Positions 1 through 9,099 of a DNA stretch of 64,000 nucleotides are shown in pieces. Position 1 is the stretch's first letter, and every line of letters starts with the position of its first letter. The stretch lies in contig NZ_CP054301.1 in NCBI RefSeq assembly GCF_013372285.1, positions 2,094,001 to 2,158,000 on the forward strand, in the 5' to 3' direction. The notes under the pieces were generated by a model. The model was not told the origin of the DNA and made no database searches. It was given only the letters and a program-made list of their open reading frames with translations. A program made the position numbers and the translations under genes. Origin of the DNA: Marinomonas primoryensis. Lineage in GTDB: Bacteria > Pseudomonadota > Gammaproteobacteria > Pseudomonadales > Marinomonadaceae.

Positions 1-4
1 ATTA

Positions 5-1303
5 ATGATGTTTAAAAAATGGTTGAGTGTTATTTTCACTTGCTTGATATTTTTAAGTTCAGCTAAAGCTCAATTAGTCATTGAAATAACGAGTGGCGCT
101 GACCAGTTGCTTCCTATTGCCGTGGTACCTTTTGGGTATGAGGGCTTTGAAGCGCTACCTGAAGATATAGCACAAATTGTAGAAAGTGATTTGGCGAGAA
201 GTGGCTTGTTTCAGCCGGTACCGCGGTCTAATATGTTAAGCATGCCATCAAAAGAAGCGGATGTTTTTTATAGAGATTGGCGCCTTTTAAAAAGCGATTA
301 TGTTGTCATCGGCAGTGTTAAAAAGTTGCCCAATAATCAATATCGCATTGGCTTTGAGTTGTTAAATGTTTTAAGTCAAAAACCCGTTCAAAAACACAGC
401 TCTATTGATGTTAGTTCAAGAAATTTTAGGGATGCCGCTCACTACATTAGCGACAAAGTTTACGAGCTGTTGACAGGAACAAGAGGAGCATTCAGCACAA
501 GAATATTATATGTTACTGCTGAAGGCGATAAAAAAGCCCCTTTGTTTAAATTGCAAGTTGCTGATGCTGACGGACATAGACCTCAGGTCGTGGTGGAATC
601 TAAAGAGCCTATTTTATCTCCATCATGGAGTGGAGACGGACGAAATATCGCGTACGTAATGTTTAGAAACCGTCGCCCGAATATTTTCATTCAAGAACTA
701 GCAACCGGCAAGCGTCAGCAGATTGCGCAATTCAGAGGGTTGAATGGTGCACCAGCATGGTCGCCAGATGGTACAAAATTAGCATTGGTGTTGTCTAAAG
801 ATAATAACCCAGAAATTTATACTTTAAACATTGCGACTCAAAAACTTGAGCGCATGACAAATCATTATGCTATTGATACCGAACCAAGCTGGGAGCCAGA
901 TGGTAAGGGAATTGTATTCACATCTGATCGTGGCGGAAATCCGCAAATATATCGGTTGGATGTAAGCAGTAAGCGTGTTGAGAGGGTTACTTTTGAAGGT
1001 GATCTAAATACCAGAGCAAGAATGACGCCTGATGGCCGATATCTTGTGACGGTTCAAAAGAACGATGGCAATTATCATGTTGCGTTACAGGATATGAAAA
1101 CAGGCAGAGTTCAAGTTCTCACAGAGACTTACTTAGACGAATCGCCAAGCATTGCGCCAAATGGTAGCATGGTGATGTATGCCACAACCTATCAAGGAAA
1201 GGGTATCTTAGCGGTAGTATCCGTTGATGGGCTTGTAAAATATAGGTTACCATCGGCAGAGGGTGATGTACGTGAACCATCTTGGTCCCCGTATTTCAAA
1301 TAA
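5..1303 (+). CDS. tolB: Tol-Pal system beta-propeller protein TolB
   Basis: Periplasmic component of the Tol-Pal envelope complex, which links the inner membrane, peptidoglycan and outer membrane and helps constriction at division. A signal peptide covers about residues 1-22 (basic start, hydrophobic core, AKA then Q). An N-terminal alpha/beta domain follows. From about residue 200 there are repeated beta-propeller strands of the type [25 protein letters not shown] and [12 protein letters not shown]. The length of 432 aa is normal for TolB. Two ATG codons stand in tandem; the first is used here. It lies 20 bp upstream of pal in the same direction, the usual tol-pal order. TolA would be expected just outside the left edge. 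Confidence 0.97.
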   Translation: MMFKKWLSVIFTCLIFLSSAKAQLVIEITSGADQLLPIAVVPFGYEGFEALPEDIAQIVESDLARSGLFQPVPRSNMLSMPSKEADVFYRDWRLLKSDYVVIGSVKKLPNNQYRIGFELLNVLSQKPVQKHSSIDVSSRNFRDAAHYISDKVYELLTGTRGAFSTRILYVTAEGDKKAPLFKLQVADADGHRPQVVVESKEPILSPSWSGDGRNIAYVMFRNRRPNIFIQELATGKRQQIAQFRGLNGAPAWSPDGTKLALVLSKDNNPEIYTLNIATQKLERMTNHYAIDTEPSWEPDGKGIVFTSDRGGNPQIYRLDVSSKRVERVTFEGDLNTRARMTPDGRYLVTVQKNDGNYHVALQDMKTGRVQVLTETYLDESPSIAPNGSMVMYATTYQGKGILAVVSVDGLVKYRLPSAEGDVREPSWSPYFK

Positions 1304-1323
1304 AAGACATTGAGGAGTGAATA

Positions 1324-1893
1324 ATGAGTGTAAATAAACTAGGTAAGATTGCTGTAATTGGATTGTCTGCAGCTTGGATTGTAGGTTGTAGTACAACAGC
1401 GACGGATACTGATTCTTCAACTGTTGCTGAAGATGCTAATTCAACAGAGCAAGCAACTGAAGATTCTGATCAAGCATTTGGTGCTGGTGAAGAAGGTGCT
1501 TTAACAAGCGTTATTGTAGATGACGCAGCAGCAACTGAAAAAGCTAGCATGGACTCTTTAGCAGGCGTGCAAACTGTATTTTACTTTGATTTTGATAAAT
1601 CAATTGTACGTCCAGAGTCTCGTGAAGCTCTAGCGAAACATGCTGAGCATCTTGTATCGAATCCTGATGCGCGTATCGTATTAGAAGGTCATGCTGATGA
1701 ACGTGGTACTCGTGAATACAACATGGCTCTTGGTGAGCGTCGAGCTAAGGCAATCAGCCGTTATTTGACTATCCAAGGCGTAGCCGCATCTCAAATTGAA
1801 ACAGTAAGCTTTGGTGAAGAAGTTCCTGTAGCCTTTGGTCATGATAGCAACGCTTGGCAGTTAAACCGTCGAGTAGAAGTTCGTTACGAATAA
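1324..1893 (+). CDS. pal: Peptidoglycan-associated lipoprotein Pal
   Basis: Outer-membrane lipoprotein that binds peptidoglycan and interacts with TolB. The signal ends in a lipobox-like IVGC, with the acylated cysteine at residue 22. A low-complexity linker rich in Thr, Ala, Asp and Glu follows, then an OmpA-like domain from about residue 83 (FYFDFDKS, then GHADERGTREYNMALGERRA), which carries the diaminopimelate-binding pattern of the family. The length of 189 aa is typical. A GAGGAG-type ribosome site precedes the ATG. The stop codon overlaps the start of the next gene by one base (TAATG), so the two are probably translationally coupled. Confidence 0.97.
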   Translation: MSVNKLGKIAVIGLSAAWIVGCSTTATDTDSSTVAEDANSTEQATEDSDQAFGAGEEGALTSVIVDDAAATEKASMDSLAGVQTVFYFDFDKSIVRPESREALAKHAEHLVSNPDARIVLEGHADERGTREYNMALGERRAKAISRYLTIQGVAASQIETVSFGEEVPVAFGHDSNAWQLNRRVEVRYE

Positions 1894-2669
1894 TGATCTA
1901 TAAAGACGTGAAAATTCGCTCTTTTGCAATGGCGCTGTGTTTTACAGCGCCATTTGCATTAGCCGAGATTCAGCAAGTAAGCAGCGGCCTTTCACCAAAT
2001 GCTGCTGCGGACTTACTTTTCCAATTGGATACACTTCAGCAAGAGGTTCAAAGCCTTCGAGGTCAATTAGAAGAGCAAGGTCATGAATTAAGGTTAATGA
2101 AGCAAAGCCAAAGAGACCGTTATATTGATCTCGATAAACGCATATCTTTGCTTATGTCGGCCTCTTTAAGTGAACCAAAATACATATCTGCCCCAACACC
2201 AAAGACAGAGCAACCCATCATTCAGACTCCAGCCAAAAAGGTGAATGCATTAATCGCCTCACCATTGGCTCCTGTCAATTTACAGCCACCAACAGAGCAA
2301 TCTCAGCAATCTTATAATGATGCTTATAATTTAATTCGTCAGAGGAAATTTGACGAAGCTGAAGTAGCATTTACTAAGTTTGTTAATGATTTTCCAAACA
2401 ACTCATTAACTGGTAATGGTTATTATTGGTTAGGGGAAGTGAAGTTGGTTCAAGGGAAATCCAGAGAAGCAATAGAAGCATTTTCTACTGTTCTCCAGAA
2501 TTTTCCAGGGCATAGTAAAGAACAAGACTCCTTGTATAAGTTAGGAACTGTTAGCGATCAACTTGGCGACACAGTCAAGGCGAAATCTTATTTACAAGAT
2601 GTCATTAGGCGCTTTCCCGACAGTAAAGCCGCTAAGCTATCTGCTGGGTATTTAAGTAAAATTAAATAG
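1893..2669 (+). CDS. cpoB: Cell division coordinator CpoB (YbgF), Tol-Pal associated
   Basis: Periplasmic TPR protein that coordinates Tol-Pal function with peptidoglycan synthesis at the septum. The start was set at the ATG overlapping the pal stop by one base, because it gives a signal peptide (about residues 1-24, ending FALA then E). The open frame continues 13 codons further upstream, but only inside pal. A trimerising coiled coil lies around residues 42-75 and a proline- and glutamine-rich linker follows. The C-terminal TPR repeats begin near YNDAYNLIRQRKFDEAE and include YYWLGEVKLVQGKSREAI. It is the last gene of the tol operon. Confidence 0.93.
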   Translation: MIYKDVKIRSFAMALCFTAPFALAEIQQVSSGLSPNAAADLLFQLDTLQQEVQSLRGQLEEQGHELRLMKQSQRDRYIDLDKRISLLMSASLSEPKYISAPTPKTEQPIIQTPAKKVNALIASPLAPVNLQPPTEQSQQSYNDAYNLIRQRKFDEAEVAFTKFVNDFPNNSLTGNGYYWLGEVKLVQGKSREAIEAFSTVLQNFPGHSKEQDSLYKLGTVSDQLGDTVKAKSYLQDVIRRFPDSKAAKLSAGYLSKIK

Positions 2670-2680
2670 CTTGTATTTCT

Positions 2681-2711
2681 CAACGGGTTCTGTAATATAC
2701 GCAACCCGTTG
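2681..2711 (+). repeat. Inverted repeat between cpoB and tRNA-Lys
   Basis: Perfect 9-bp arms (CAACGGGTT and AACCCGTTG) are separated by 13 bases. The last base of the right arm is the first base of the tRNA. There is no following U-tract, so this is not a standard intrinsic terminator. It could end the tol transcript or form a hairpin at the tRNA precursor 5' end. Confidence 0.45.
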
Positions 2712-2786
2712 GGTCGTTAGCTCAGTTGGTAGAGCAGTTGACTTTTAATCAATTGGTCACTGGTTCGAATCCAGTACGACCCACCA
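2711..2786 (+). tRNA. tRNA-Lys (anticodon TTT), copy 1
   Basis: A 76-nt cloverleaf with acceptor GGGTCGT pairing with ACGACCC, a D-arm containing AGCTCAGTTGGTAGAGC, anticodon loop CTTTTAA (anticodon TTT), T-loop GGTTCGAATCC and an encoded CCA end. It is identical to the second copy 27 bp downstream, and the two are probably co-transcribed. Confidence 0.98.
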
Positions 2787-2813
2787 ACGTATTTTATTCC
2801 TTTTGTGATTTTT

Positions 2814-2889
2814 GGGTCGTTAGCTCAGTTGGTAGAGCAGTTGACTTTTAATCAATTGGTCACTGGTTCGAATCCAGTACGACCCACCA
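2814..2889 (+). tRNA. tRNA-Lys (anticodon TTT), copy 2
   Basis: Identical in all 76 positions to the upstream tRNA-Lys, with anticodon TTT and an encoded CCA. The spacer between the copies is unrelated AT-rich sequence, so the duplication covers essentially only the tRNA. Confidence 0.98.
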
Positions 2890-2931
2890 AAAAACACTCA
2901 TTCCGCTCCCAGTTTCTTAAGGGGTAATGAT

Positions 2932-3975
2932 ATGTCCGAACTTTTCAATAAAGCAGCACTTCGAGATACTGTTCAAAAGTATCTATCGGAAGCTGAAAAA
3001 AGCCTTGAAATAAAGTCTATCGACAATGAAGAAATTCGTACTGAAATCAAATTTTTGCTGAAACAAAAAAATGCAGTTTTAGTAGCGCATTACTACACGG
3101 AAGATGCCATTCAAGAATTAGCCGAAGAAACAGGGGGGGTAATCGCTGACTCCTTGGAAATGGCTCGTTTTGGGGCAAACCATGATGCCGAAACTTTAGT
3201 GGTTGCAGGTGTTAAATTCATGGGCGAAACCGCAAAAATATTGAGCCCAGAAAAAACCATTCTAATGCCAACCCTAGAAGCTACATGTTCATTAGACATC
3301 GGTTGTCCGATTGATGAGTTTTCTGCTTTTTGTGATCAATACCCTGAGAGAAAAGTGGTTGTGTATGCAAACACTTCTGCGGCCGTCAAAGCTCGCGCTG
3401 ATTGGGTAGTTACATCCAGTATTGCGCTAGACGTTGTCGAACACCTTGTTGAGCAGGGCGAGAAGATCATTTGGGCACCGGATCAGCACCTAGGTGGTTA
3501 TATTCAGCGAGAAACAGGTGCGGATATGATTCTTTGGGATGGGGCTTGCATTGTCCATGAAGAATTTAAAGCCAAAGGGATTTTAGACTTAAAAACTGTC
3601 TACCCTAATGCTGCTATTCTTGTTCATCCTGAATCGCCTGAGTCAGTGGTTGAGATTGCAGATGTTGTAGGTTCAACGTCGCAGTTACTGAATGCTACGA
3701 AGAATATGCCAAATGAAACGTTTATTGTAGCAACGGATAGGGGGATTTTTTACAAGATGAAACAGGCTTCCCCAAAAAAACGATTCATTGAGGCTCCAAC
3801 GGCAGGCTCAGGTGCAAGTTGCAGGAGTTGTGCGCATTGCCCTTGGATGGCGCTAAACAGCCTAGAGATGCTGCGCAATGCGCTCAGGGACGGCTCTGGG
3901 GAAATTCATATCCCAGAAGAAACTAGATTGAAAGCACTCATTCCATTACAGCGAATGCTCAACTTTCAAAGATAA
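2932..3975 (+). CDS. nadA: Quinolinate synthase NadA
   Basis: Cytoplasmic [4Fe-4S] enzyme of de novo NAD synthesis; it condenses iminoaspartate with dihydroxyacetone phosphate to give quinolinate. Family hallmarks are [20 protein letters not shown] near the N-terminus, [10 protein letters not shown] mid-protein and a C-terminal [13 protein letters not shown], which together supply the cluster cysteines. At 347 aa it has the length of the E. coli-type enzyme. An AAGGGG ribosome site lies just before the ATG. It stands alone after the tRNA-Lys pair, without nadB or nadC beside it. Confidence 0.97.
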   Translation: MSELFNKAALRDTVQKYLSEAEKSLEIKSIDNEEIRTEIKFLLKQKNAVLVAHYYTEDAIQELAEETGGVIADSLEMARFGANHDAETLVVAGVKFMGETAKILSPEKTILMPTLEATCSLDIGCPIDEFSAFCDQYPERKVVVYANTSAAVKARADWVVTSSIALDVVEHLVEQGEKIIWAPDQHLGGYIQRETGADMILWDGACIVHEEFKAKGILDLKTVYPNAAILVHPESPESVVEIADVVGSTSQLLNATKNMPNETFIVATDRGIFYKMKQASPKKRFIEAPTAGSGASCRSCAHCPWMALNSLEMLRNALRDGSGEIHIPEETRLKALIPLQRMLNFQR

Positions 3976-3989
3976 TAATTAAAATTAAA

Positions 3990-4022
3990 TTTAGGGACAA
4001 CTAATTGCTTAGGGTCCCTAAA
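3990..4022. terminator. Hairpin between nadA and the convergent coiled-coil gene
   Basis: Arms TTTAGGGAC and GTCCCTAAA pair perfectly over 9 bp. The hairpin follows the nadA stop and overlaps the last codons of the converging gene. Flanking A and T runs are short, so termination is plausible but weak. Confidence 0.45.
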
Positions 4023-5518
4023 TATTTCATTTCCAAATCAGAAAATGCAAGTTGTAATCGATCACATTCAAGACTCTTCTTGTTATACACCACTCTCAGT
4101 TCTTGGTAATCTTTACTTGATGCTACATTCATTAGTTTTTTCTTAAGCTCTGTGGTCTGCAGTGCTAAACCTTTGTTTCTTTCTCTTTGCTCTAGAAGAG
4201 GCTTAGATAAACTTGATGATGAACCCTTTCCATCAAGCATAAGAGTTTCGACCTTTTCTCTTAGGTGGTGATTTGTATCTTCTGCTGTTTCTAGTTCTTG
4301 TGCCAATAAAGTGACGCAAGTTTCAGATTCCTGTAATAATCGCTCAAGCATTTTAGTGTCCTTGTCTTGCTCTATAAGGCTATCCGTGGACATATTTTCA
4401 AGTGCTGAATTCAAATCATCACGAAGAGATACCAGAGTCTCTTTCTTATTTGCGCTGAGAGTTTGAAGATTTCCTATTGCTGTTTCATTGCTTTGAAGCA
4501 GCTGTCTTTCCATTTCAGCCAGCGTCGCATCTTTTGCACTAATGTCCTGCCTTAATGACGAAATAGATAAGCTGGATGTCTCAAGTTCACTATCAAGCTG
4601 CAAAATTAAGCTTTGAGACTCTTCCGACATGCGCTCCATTTTGGCAATAGCCACTCTTTGAGCCTCAACAGCACCTTCTGAATTATTATTTTTATTCGCT
4701 TTGTCTATTTGAATTTTAAGCTGATCAATAACCATTTTCTGGCGTTCGGATAAATTACTTAAGCTTGATATTTGTTTAAATGAGGCGCTACGAACTTGTT
4801 TATCTTGCTTTTGAGCTGTTGGAGCCTGCAAGTTAAATTCAGCAAAATCTCCAGCACTTTCTGCTTGAGTTTTTTCTAAGTGTTTGATTTTTTTTGTCAA
4901 CTCAAAAACTTCTATCTCTAAACGTTTATGCTCAAGCTTTTTAATTTCCAGTTGCTTAATGCGTTTTTTCGCTCGATCAATATTTTTACGTAAATCTTCA
5001 TTAAGTGAAAATTGGCTTTTTGATAAAGACTCCTTCGTTATTAGCAGCTCTGTTGTTTGGTAAAATTCTGCCTCCATTTCTTCTAAGTTTCGATTCAGCT
5101 CATCAGTGCTAGTGTTTTGTAGCTTTGGAGCAGACAAAGCATTGAGCAAGTCTGATAAAAACTTATTTAAAATTGGCTTTGGATTTTCACTAGCTTGGTT
5201 AAGTAAAATTGCTCTTTCTGCCTTAAGTACAGTCCCCCAAATTTTTAACCTATTTATTTCGTTTTGATTTACTTTTCCCGGAATAATAGAGGCTGCAGCG
5301 AAATTAATTTGTAAGTCTAAATAGTGTGCCAAGCCTTTATAGCTTTTGGGTTCGCTATCGATTCCGACGCCCTCAGCAGACCCTTCCTGTTGCTGAGCGT
5401 GAGCTTTATCCTCTTGGTTTTTTTTACGAAGAGAATGAGATAGCCATAAAAAAGTGAGATTGACCAATAAAAGAAAAGTACTTAACTCAAGTAGAGTCCA
5501 AACTAACCACTTAGACAT
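4001..5518 (-). CDS. Membrane-anchored coiled-coil protein of unknown function
   Basis: Not recognised as a named family. A single hydrophobic segment at about residues 4-26 (WLVWTLLELSTFLLLVNL) is followed by a basic RKK stretch, suggesting an inner-membrane anchor with the rest in the cytoplasm. Most of the 505 residues are predicted heptad-rich coiled coil (many Glu, Lys, Leu and Gln, for example KKRIKQLEIKKLEHKRLEIE), broken by short Ser-rich loops. No enzymatic motif is visible. It could be a scaffold or a polar or cell-wall organising protein. It is a single gene, convergent with nadA and divergent from the nitroreductase gene. Confidence 0.8.
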   Translation of the reverse strand: MSKWLVWTLLELSTFLLLVNLTFLWLSHSLRKKNQEDKAHAQQQEGSAEGVGIDSEPKSYKGLAHYLDLQINFAAASIIPGKVNQNEINRLKIWGTVLKAERAILLNQASENPKPILNKFLSDLLNALSAPKLQNTSTDELNRNLEEMEAEFYQTTELLITKESLSKSQFSLNEDLRKNIDRAKKRIKQLEIKKLEHKRLEIEVFELTKKIKHLEKTQAESAGDFAEFNLQAPTAQKQDKQVRSASFKQISSLSNLSERQKMVIDQLKIQIDKANKNNNSEGAVEAQRVAIAKMERMSEESQSLILQLDSELETSSLSISSLRQDISAKDATLAEMERQLLQSNETAIGNLQTLSANKKETLVSLRDDLNSALENMSTDSLIEQDKDTKMLERLLQESETCVTLLAQELETAEDTNHHLREKVETLMLDGKGSSSSLSKPLLEQRERNKGLALQTTELKKKLMNVASSKDYQELRVVYNKKSLECDRLQLAFSDLEMKYLGTLSN

Positions 5519-5629
5519 AAAAAACTCCTAGACCCCGAGATAATGGATGCAATTTCCATTACCATTAAACCATAGAAAATCGTTATCTTAACCTGCAGCC
5601 CACCTTAATGTTAACGGAATAAATATTTT

Positions 5630-6196
5630 ATGAGCAAAGAATTTATAACATTCATGCGTAATCGTGTATCTCAGTCGCTCTTGATTACGCCAGCACCGAC
5701 TTCTGTTGAATGGACGTCTATTCTTAGTGCCGCAAGTCGTGCCCCGGATCATGGCAACCTTAAACCGTGGCGCTTTCGCATTTACGAAGGTGAAGGGCGC
5801 GCTAAGTTAGGTCAAGTTTATTGGCAACATGCCTTATCAGAAGTAAACTCAATTCCTGCAAATAAAGAAGAGGCTTTTATTAAAAAAGCATTTCGAGCAC
5901 CTACGGTCCTATTAGTCTATGCGAACATACAAAAGCACCCTAAAGTACCAGAAATAGAACAAGTCATGGCCGTATCAGCCGCCACCCAACAAGTACTACT
6001 TGGTTTAAATGCTCTTGGTTATGGTGCTATCTGGCGTAGCGGTCCGGCGTGTTTTACTCAAAAAACCAAAGCGCTGCTTTCTTTAAAAGAAACTGACCAA
6101 ATTGTTGGTCTTATTTATGTTGGCACACCAAAAGAAAAATCGTCATCGATTTCTGAGGTTGATTTAGAAAATCATTTAGAATGGGTAAGAGACTAA
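5630..6196 (+). CDS. Nitroreductase family protein (YdjA-like)
   Basis: Small FMN-dependent NAD(P)H oxidoreductase fold of 188 aa, the size of YdjA-type minimal nitroreductases. Diagnostic segments are ASRAPDHGNLKPWRFRI (FMN-binding and dimer region), FRAPTVLLVYA, and the C-terminal LGYGAIWRSGP with GLIYVGTP. Members reduce nitro compounds or quinones; the physiological substrate is unknown. It is probably monocistronic, with tRNA-Ser following. Confidence 0.9.
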   Translation: MSKEFITFMRNRVSQSLLITPAPTSVEWTSILSAASRAPDHGNLKPWRFRIYEGEGRAKLGQVYWQHALSEVNSIPANKEEAFIKKAFRAPTVLLVYANIQKHPKVPEIEQVMAVSAATQQVLLGLNALGYGAIWRSGPACFTQKTKALLSLKETDQIVGLIYVGTPKEKSSSISEVDLENHLEWVRD

Positions 6197-6284
6197 TTCT
6201 TAAGCTTTATTTTGCAAAATAAGTTGCAATCTAAAGTCTTGATCTCTAAAATACGCGACACAAATTACGCAGAGCGTAAGTTTT

Positions 6285-6372
6285 GGTGAGCTGTCCGAGT
6301 GGCCGAAGGAGCACGCCTGGAAAGCGTGTATGTCGTAAGGCATCAAGAGTTCGAATCTCTTGCTCACCGCCA
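6285..6372 (+). tRNA. tRNA-Ser (anticodon GGA)
   Basis: Class II tRNA with an extra arm. Acceptor GGTGAGC pairs with GCTCACC. The anticodon stem CACGC/GCGTG encloses CTGGAAA (anticodon GGA). A long variable arm, T-loop AGTTCGAATCT and an encoded GCCA end follow. Confidence 0.97.
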
Positions 6373-6401
6373 TTATTTTATTAGTTAGCGCTAATAGACA
6401 T

Positions 6402-6433
6402 AAAAAAACCGCTTCAAACAAAGCGGTTTTTTT
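6402..6433. terminator. Bidirectional intrinsic terminator
   Basis: Stem AACCGCTT/AAGCGGTT with a CAAACA loop, flanked by A7 and T7. It separates tRNA-Ser from the converging thioesterase gene and can serve both. Confidence 0.85.
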
Positions 6434-6464
6434 ATGCCCGAAATTTGATTCATTTATTTGAGTT

Positions 6465-6881
6465 TTAAGCTCTATTATCGAGCAAAAGGTCTGCTTGCTC
6501 AAAAACGATAGGACGACCTTCTTTAGTGGTAGATGTCACTGTCATTATTGCATTAAGCATCAGCTGCTCATCGCGAGTTCGATACACTTTTTGGTAGAAT
6601 GTTAGCTTCAGCTTTGAAGTTCTTTCTATGCGTGTTTGAACATAAAAATGATCTCCGCTTTGTAAGGATCGCTTGTATTCAAGTTCTGCTTTTATTAATA
6701 CTAGCTGAATACCTTGCTTTGTGATTTCAGAAAAATCTAATCCACGAGACTTAATAAATTGATGTCTGGCATGCTCTAAATAGTTTTGATACACCGCATT
6801 ATTCACAATTCCTTGCAAATCACACTCATAATCTCGAACCTCAAAAGAAGCGCAATTCAATTGATCTAAATTGTTTTTCAT
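6465..6881 (-). CDS. Acyl-CoA thioesterase, 4HBT hotdog family (YbgC-like)
   Basis: Single hotdog-fold domain of 138 aa. The segment RDYECDLQGIVNNAVYQNYL carries the aspartate and Gly-Ile-Val-Asn pattern of the 4-hydroxybenzoyl-CoA/YbgC thioesterase active site, followed by EHARHQF. Predicted to hydrolyse short or medium acyl-CoA in the cytoplasm; the substrate cannot be told from sequence. Unlike ybgC it is not in the tol operon here. It lies about 25 bp downstream of the GGDEF gene on the same strand and may share its transcript. Confidence 0.88.
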   Translation of the reverse strand: MKNNLDQLNCASFEVRDYECDLQGIVNNAVYQNYLEHARHQFIKSRGLDFSEITKQGIQLVLIKAELEYKRSLQSGDHFYVQTRIERTSKLKLTFYQKVYRTRDEQLMLNAIMTVTSTTKEGRPIVFEQADLLLDNRA

Positions 6882-6906
6882 GACAATACCTTAAACATAA
6901 TGCTTT

Positions 6907-7917
6907 TTATTCATGATGTGCAATACGATTTTTTCCAGATCGCTTTGCATACAATAAATAGTGTTGTGCTCGTTCGACCAACTCCGTAGGGCTCTCATCA
7001 CCAAACAAGGTTGCTACACCTACAGACACTGTTACTTGGCGTAACAAAACTTTCGTATTCTTATAACGTATCTTCTGATTTGAGACGTCGTTTCGTAAAG
7101 ACTCAGCTAATTGAGAGGCAATACCTAATTCAGTTTCACTGAGCAACATAGCAAATCGGCCGCCATTCAGGCGCGCTATAAAACCATTTTCAGGTAACTG
7201 CCCTAACAGTAGTTTAGCAACATACCGAATTAAAGATGTACCTGCCTTCTTGCCATATTCTTGATTGATCTCACCAAGGTTATCAATATCAATGAGAAGC
7301 AAGGTTAAATCATCTTCGGCATGAGGAATTAATGTAAATAATGACCGTTCAAAACCTTTTTCATTCGCAAGCAACGTCATAGCATCGAGCTCTGTGTTCT
7401 TCTTGGCGTCAGAAAGTTGCGCTCGGAGTGTTGCAAGTTCTTCTTGAGCTGCAAAAAGGGAACGGCCAAAAGTCTCGATTGCTTGATTTGCTTTGAAAGT
7501 GCCTTGGTCTAACAAAAGAGCAACTTGCTCTATTTGAGTTGCATCGTTAGCATTTTTTAATGCTTTTTTTGTATCCCGAAGTGTACGATTAAACTTTGCA
7601 AGTTCACTTGATACTGTTGTCGTTTCATCACCTAAGCTCGTCGTTAGATTTTTTAATGCTGAGCCCTGACGTTGGGCATGTTTATGCTCTTCAGGCAATA
7701 AAAATTCATGGAAAAGTTCTTTTGATACGAAGGCAGGCAAGCTACCAAATCGACGCAGAGCGCGATCCACTACTTGGTTAAGCTTTGGGTTCTTATTTGA
7801 AGCGTATTCATACCATATCCCATAGTTGTAAGGAGTAGGGGGGATATCTAGCTTCACCATAAGTGGAATCGCTGATCGCATTAGCTGATTAGCTTGTTTG
7901 ATATTATGTTGGAACAT
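6907..7917 (-). CDS. GGDEF-domain protein with degenerate active site
   Basis: The N-terminal region (about 130 residues, IPLMVKLDIPPTPYNYGIWYE) resembles that found in several soluble gammaproteobacterial diguanylate cyclases, followed by a helical linker. The GGDEF domain begins near TLLANEKGFE and keeps the metal-binding LLLIDIDNLGEIN, but the signature reads RLNGGRFAML, so GGDEF is replaced by NGGRF around residue 252. Synthesis of c-di-GMP is therefore unlikely; a GTP- or c-di-GMP-sensing or scaffold role is more probable. The ATG was chosen for its GAGG site 5 bases upstream. A GTG 15 bases earlier, also with an AGAGG site, is an alternative. Confidence 0.88.
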   Translation of the reverse strand: MFQHNIKQANQLMRSAIPLMVKLDIPPTPYNYGIWYEYASNKNPKLNQVVDRALRRFGSLPAFVSKELFHEFLLPEEHKHAQRQGSALKNLTTSLGDETTTVSSELAKFNRTLRDTKKALKNANDATQIEQVALLLDQGTFKANQAIETFGRSLFAAQEELATLRAQLSDAKKNTELDAMTLLANEKGFERSLFTLIPHAEDDLTLLLIDIDNLGEINQEYGKKAGTSLIRYVAKLLLGQLPENGFIARLNGGRFAMLLSETELGIASQLAESLRNDVSNQKIRYKNTKVLLRQVTVSVGVATLFGDESPTELVERAQHYLLYAKRSGKNRIAHHE

Positions 7918-8096
7918 TGAACCCTCTGTCACATTTTTTAACCTCTAAGACGTTCCATTTCGTTAGTGGTAGTTCATGCTTATTATAAACACCTAGAAGC
8001 TCGATAGAGTTACCGTTCCATATCTTATGCAGCTTAGTTGCATATTACTGTTTTTGAAAGCAAAAATATAATAAAGCTATTAGTTTCTAATAGCCA

Positions 8097-8441
8097 TTAG
8101 CGCCCCGAGAATTTACTAGAGAATCCAGCTTTTTCGAGTAATTCTTTTATTTTCTGGCGACTATCTCCTTGGATTTCAATCTGCCCATCCTTTACAGCGC
8201 CACCTGTGCCGCATTGTGTTTTTAATTTTTTCCCGAACACTTTGAGATCCTCATTCGTCATTGGAAGGCCTTTGATAACCGTCACTCCTTTTCCTTTACG
8301 GCCTTTTGTCTCAAGACTAATGAGTACTTTACCATCACCAACAATCTGCTCATTTTTGCACTGACAGTCTGAAATAGGGGACTCACAATTCGGGCAAAGT
8401 CGCCCCTGATCTGTTGAATAAACTATATTTCGGTTCTTCAT
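8097..8441 (-). CDS. SUI1/eIF1-family translation initiation factor (YciH-like)
   Basis: 114-aa bacterial SUI1-domain protein. The C-terminal half carries the eIF1 core: RKGKGVTVIKGL, KLKTQCGTGGAVKDG and IEIQGDSRQKI. The N-terminus has cysteines (LCPNCESPISDCQC) that may bind a metal. In E. coli the homologue YciH affects start-site fidelity in vitro and is non-essential. It is a single gene, oriented away from the GNAT gene that follows. Confidence 0.93.
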   Translation of the reverse strand: MKNRNIVYSTDQGRLCPNCESPISDCQCKNEQIVGDGKVLISLETKGRKGKGVTVIKGLPMTNEDLKVFGKKLKTQCGTGGAVKDGQIEIQGDSRQKIKELLEKAGFSSKFSGR

Positions 8442-8588
8442 GGGCTATGGTGCCTCTACCATGTATTTAAATAGTGTATTTTATCACTTGAACTAATGTG
8501 ATTGAGAGAAAAAAGTACATTATTCAGCATTTCATTGCTATCTACACTAAGCTCACAGTATTACTAGTTTGAAAGTACAAATCAGCCA

Positions 8589-9095
8589 ATGAAAAGTACA
8601 CTTATAATTCGACAAGCCACTGAAGCTGACCTTAGAAGTATTTTACTTTTTGAGTTTCGTAATAGAGGCTGGTTCTCTCAATTTCTACCAAAACAAATGC
8701 TACGCCAACAAACAGAGATTCACTTAAAACGCTTACTTCAGAAGCACCTTAAGCGAGTCCAGTATTTAGTGTATTTGCCGAATAATGTTTTGATTGGGCG
8801 TTTCAATGGTCAAATTTTAGACAATGAAAATCTGTCACTGGAAGTGTCATACAGAATAGCTAAAAATTTTACAAATAAAGGCATAGCTCAGTATGTACTA
8901 AAAAATTTACTACTAGTTTGGGCCAGTAATGGTGTGAGAAATGTTTATGCTCAAGTGGCAGACCATAACAAAGCGTCAATACAAGTCCTTCTATCTTGCG
9001 GCTTTGAAATAAATGAAGTTCAGAAAGGCGCTATTAATTTAGAGTCTGAAGTTCATGATTGTTGGGTTTATCGATGGTCAGACAGTTTTGTCTGA
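8589..9095 (+). CDS. GNAT-family N-acetyltransferase (RimJ/RimL-like)
   Basis: 168-aa protein with GNAT organisation: N-terminal IRQATEADLRSILLFEFRNR, a central beta strand LSLEVSYRIAKNFTNKGIAQ that forms the acetyl-CoA-binding turn, and a C-terminal VYAQVADHNKASIQVLLSCGF resembling the N-x-x-S-x-x-v-l-x-k-x-GF motif of RimJ/RimL proteins. The substrate is unknown. It converges on truC with only 4 bp between the stop codons. Confidence 0.88.
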   Translation: MKSTLIIRQATEADLRSILLFEFRNRGWFSQFLPKQMLRQQTEIHLKRLLQKHLKRVQYLVYLPNNVLIGRFNGQILDNENLSLEVSYRIAKNFTNKGIAQYVLKNLLLVWASNGVRNVYAQVADHNKASIQVLLSCGFEINEVQKGAINLESEVHDCWVYRWSDSFV

Positions 9096-9099
9096 ATAA

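Noticed and set aside
6200..6502. Minus-strand 100-aa ORF
   Set aside because: It runs across the tRNA-Ser gene, the terminator and the end of the thioesterase gene, so it is a chance frame.
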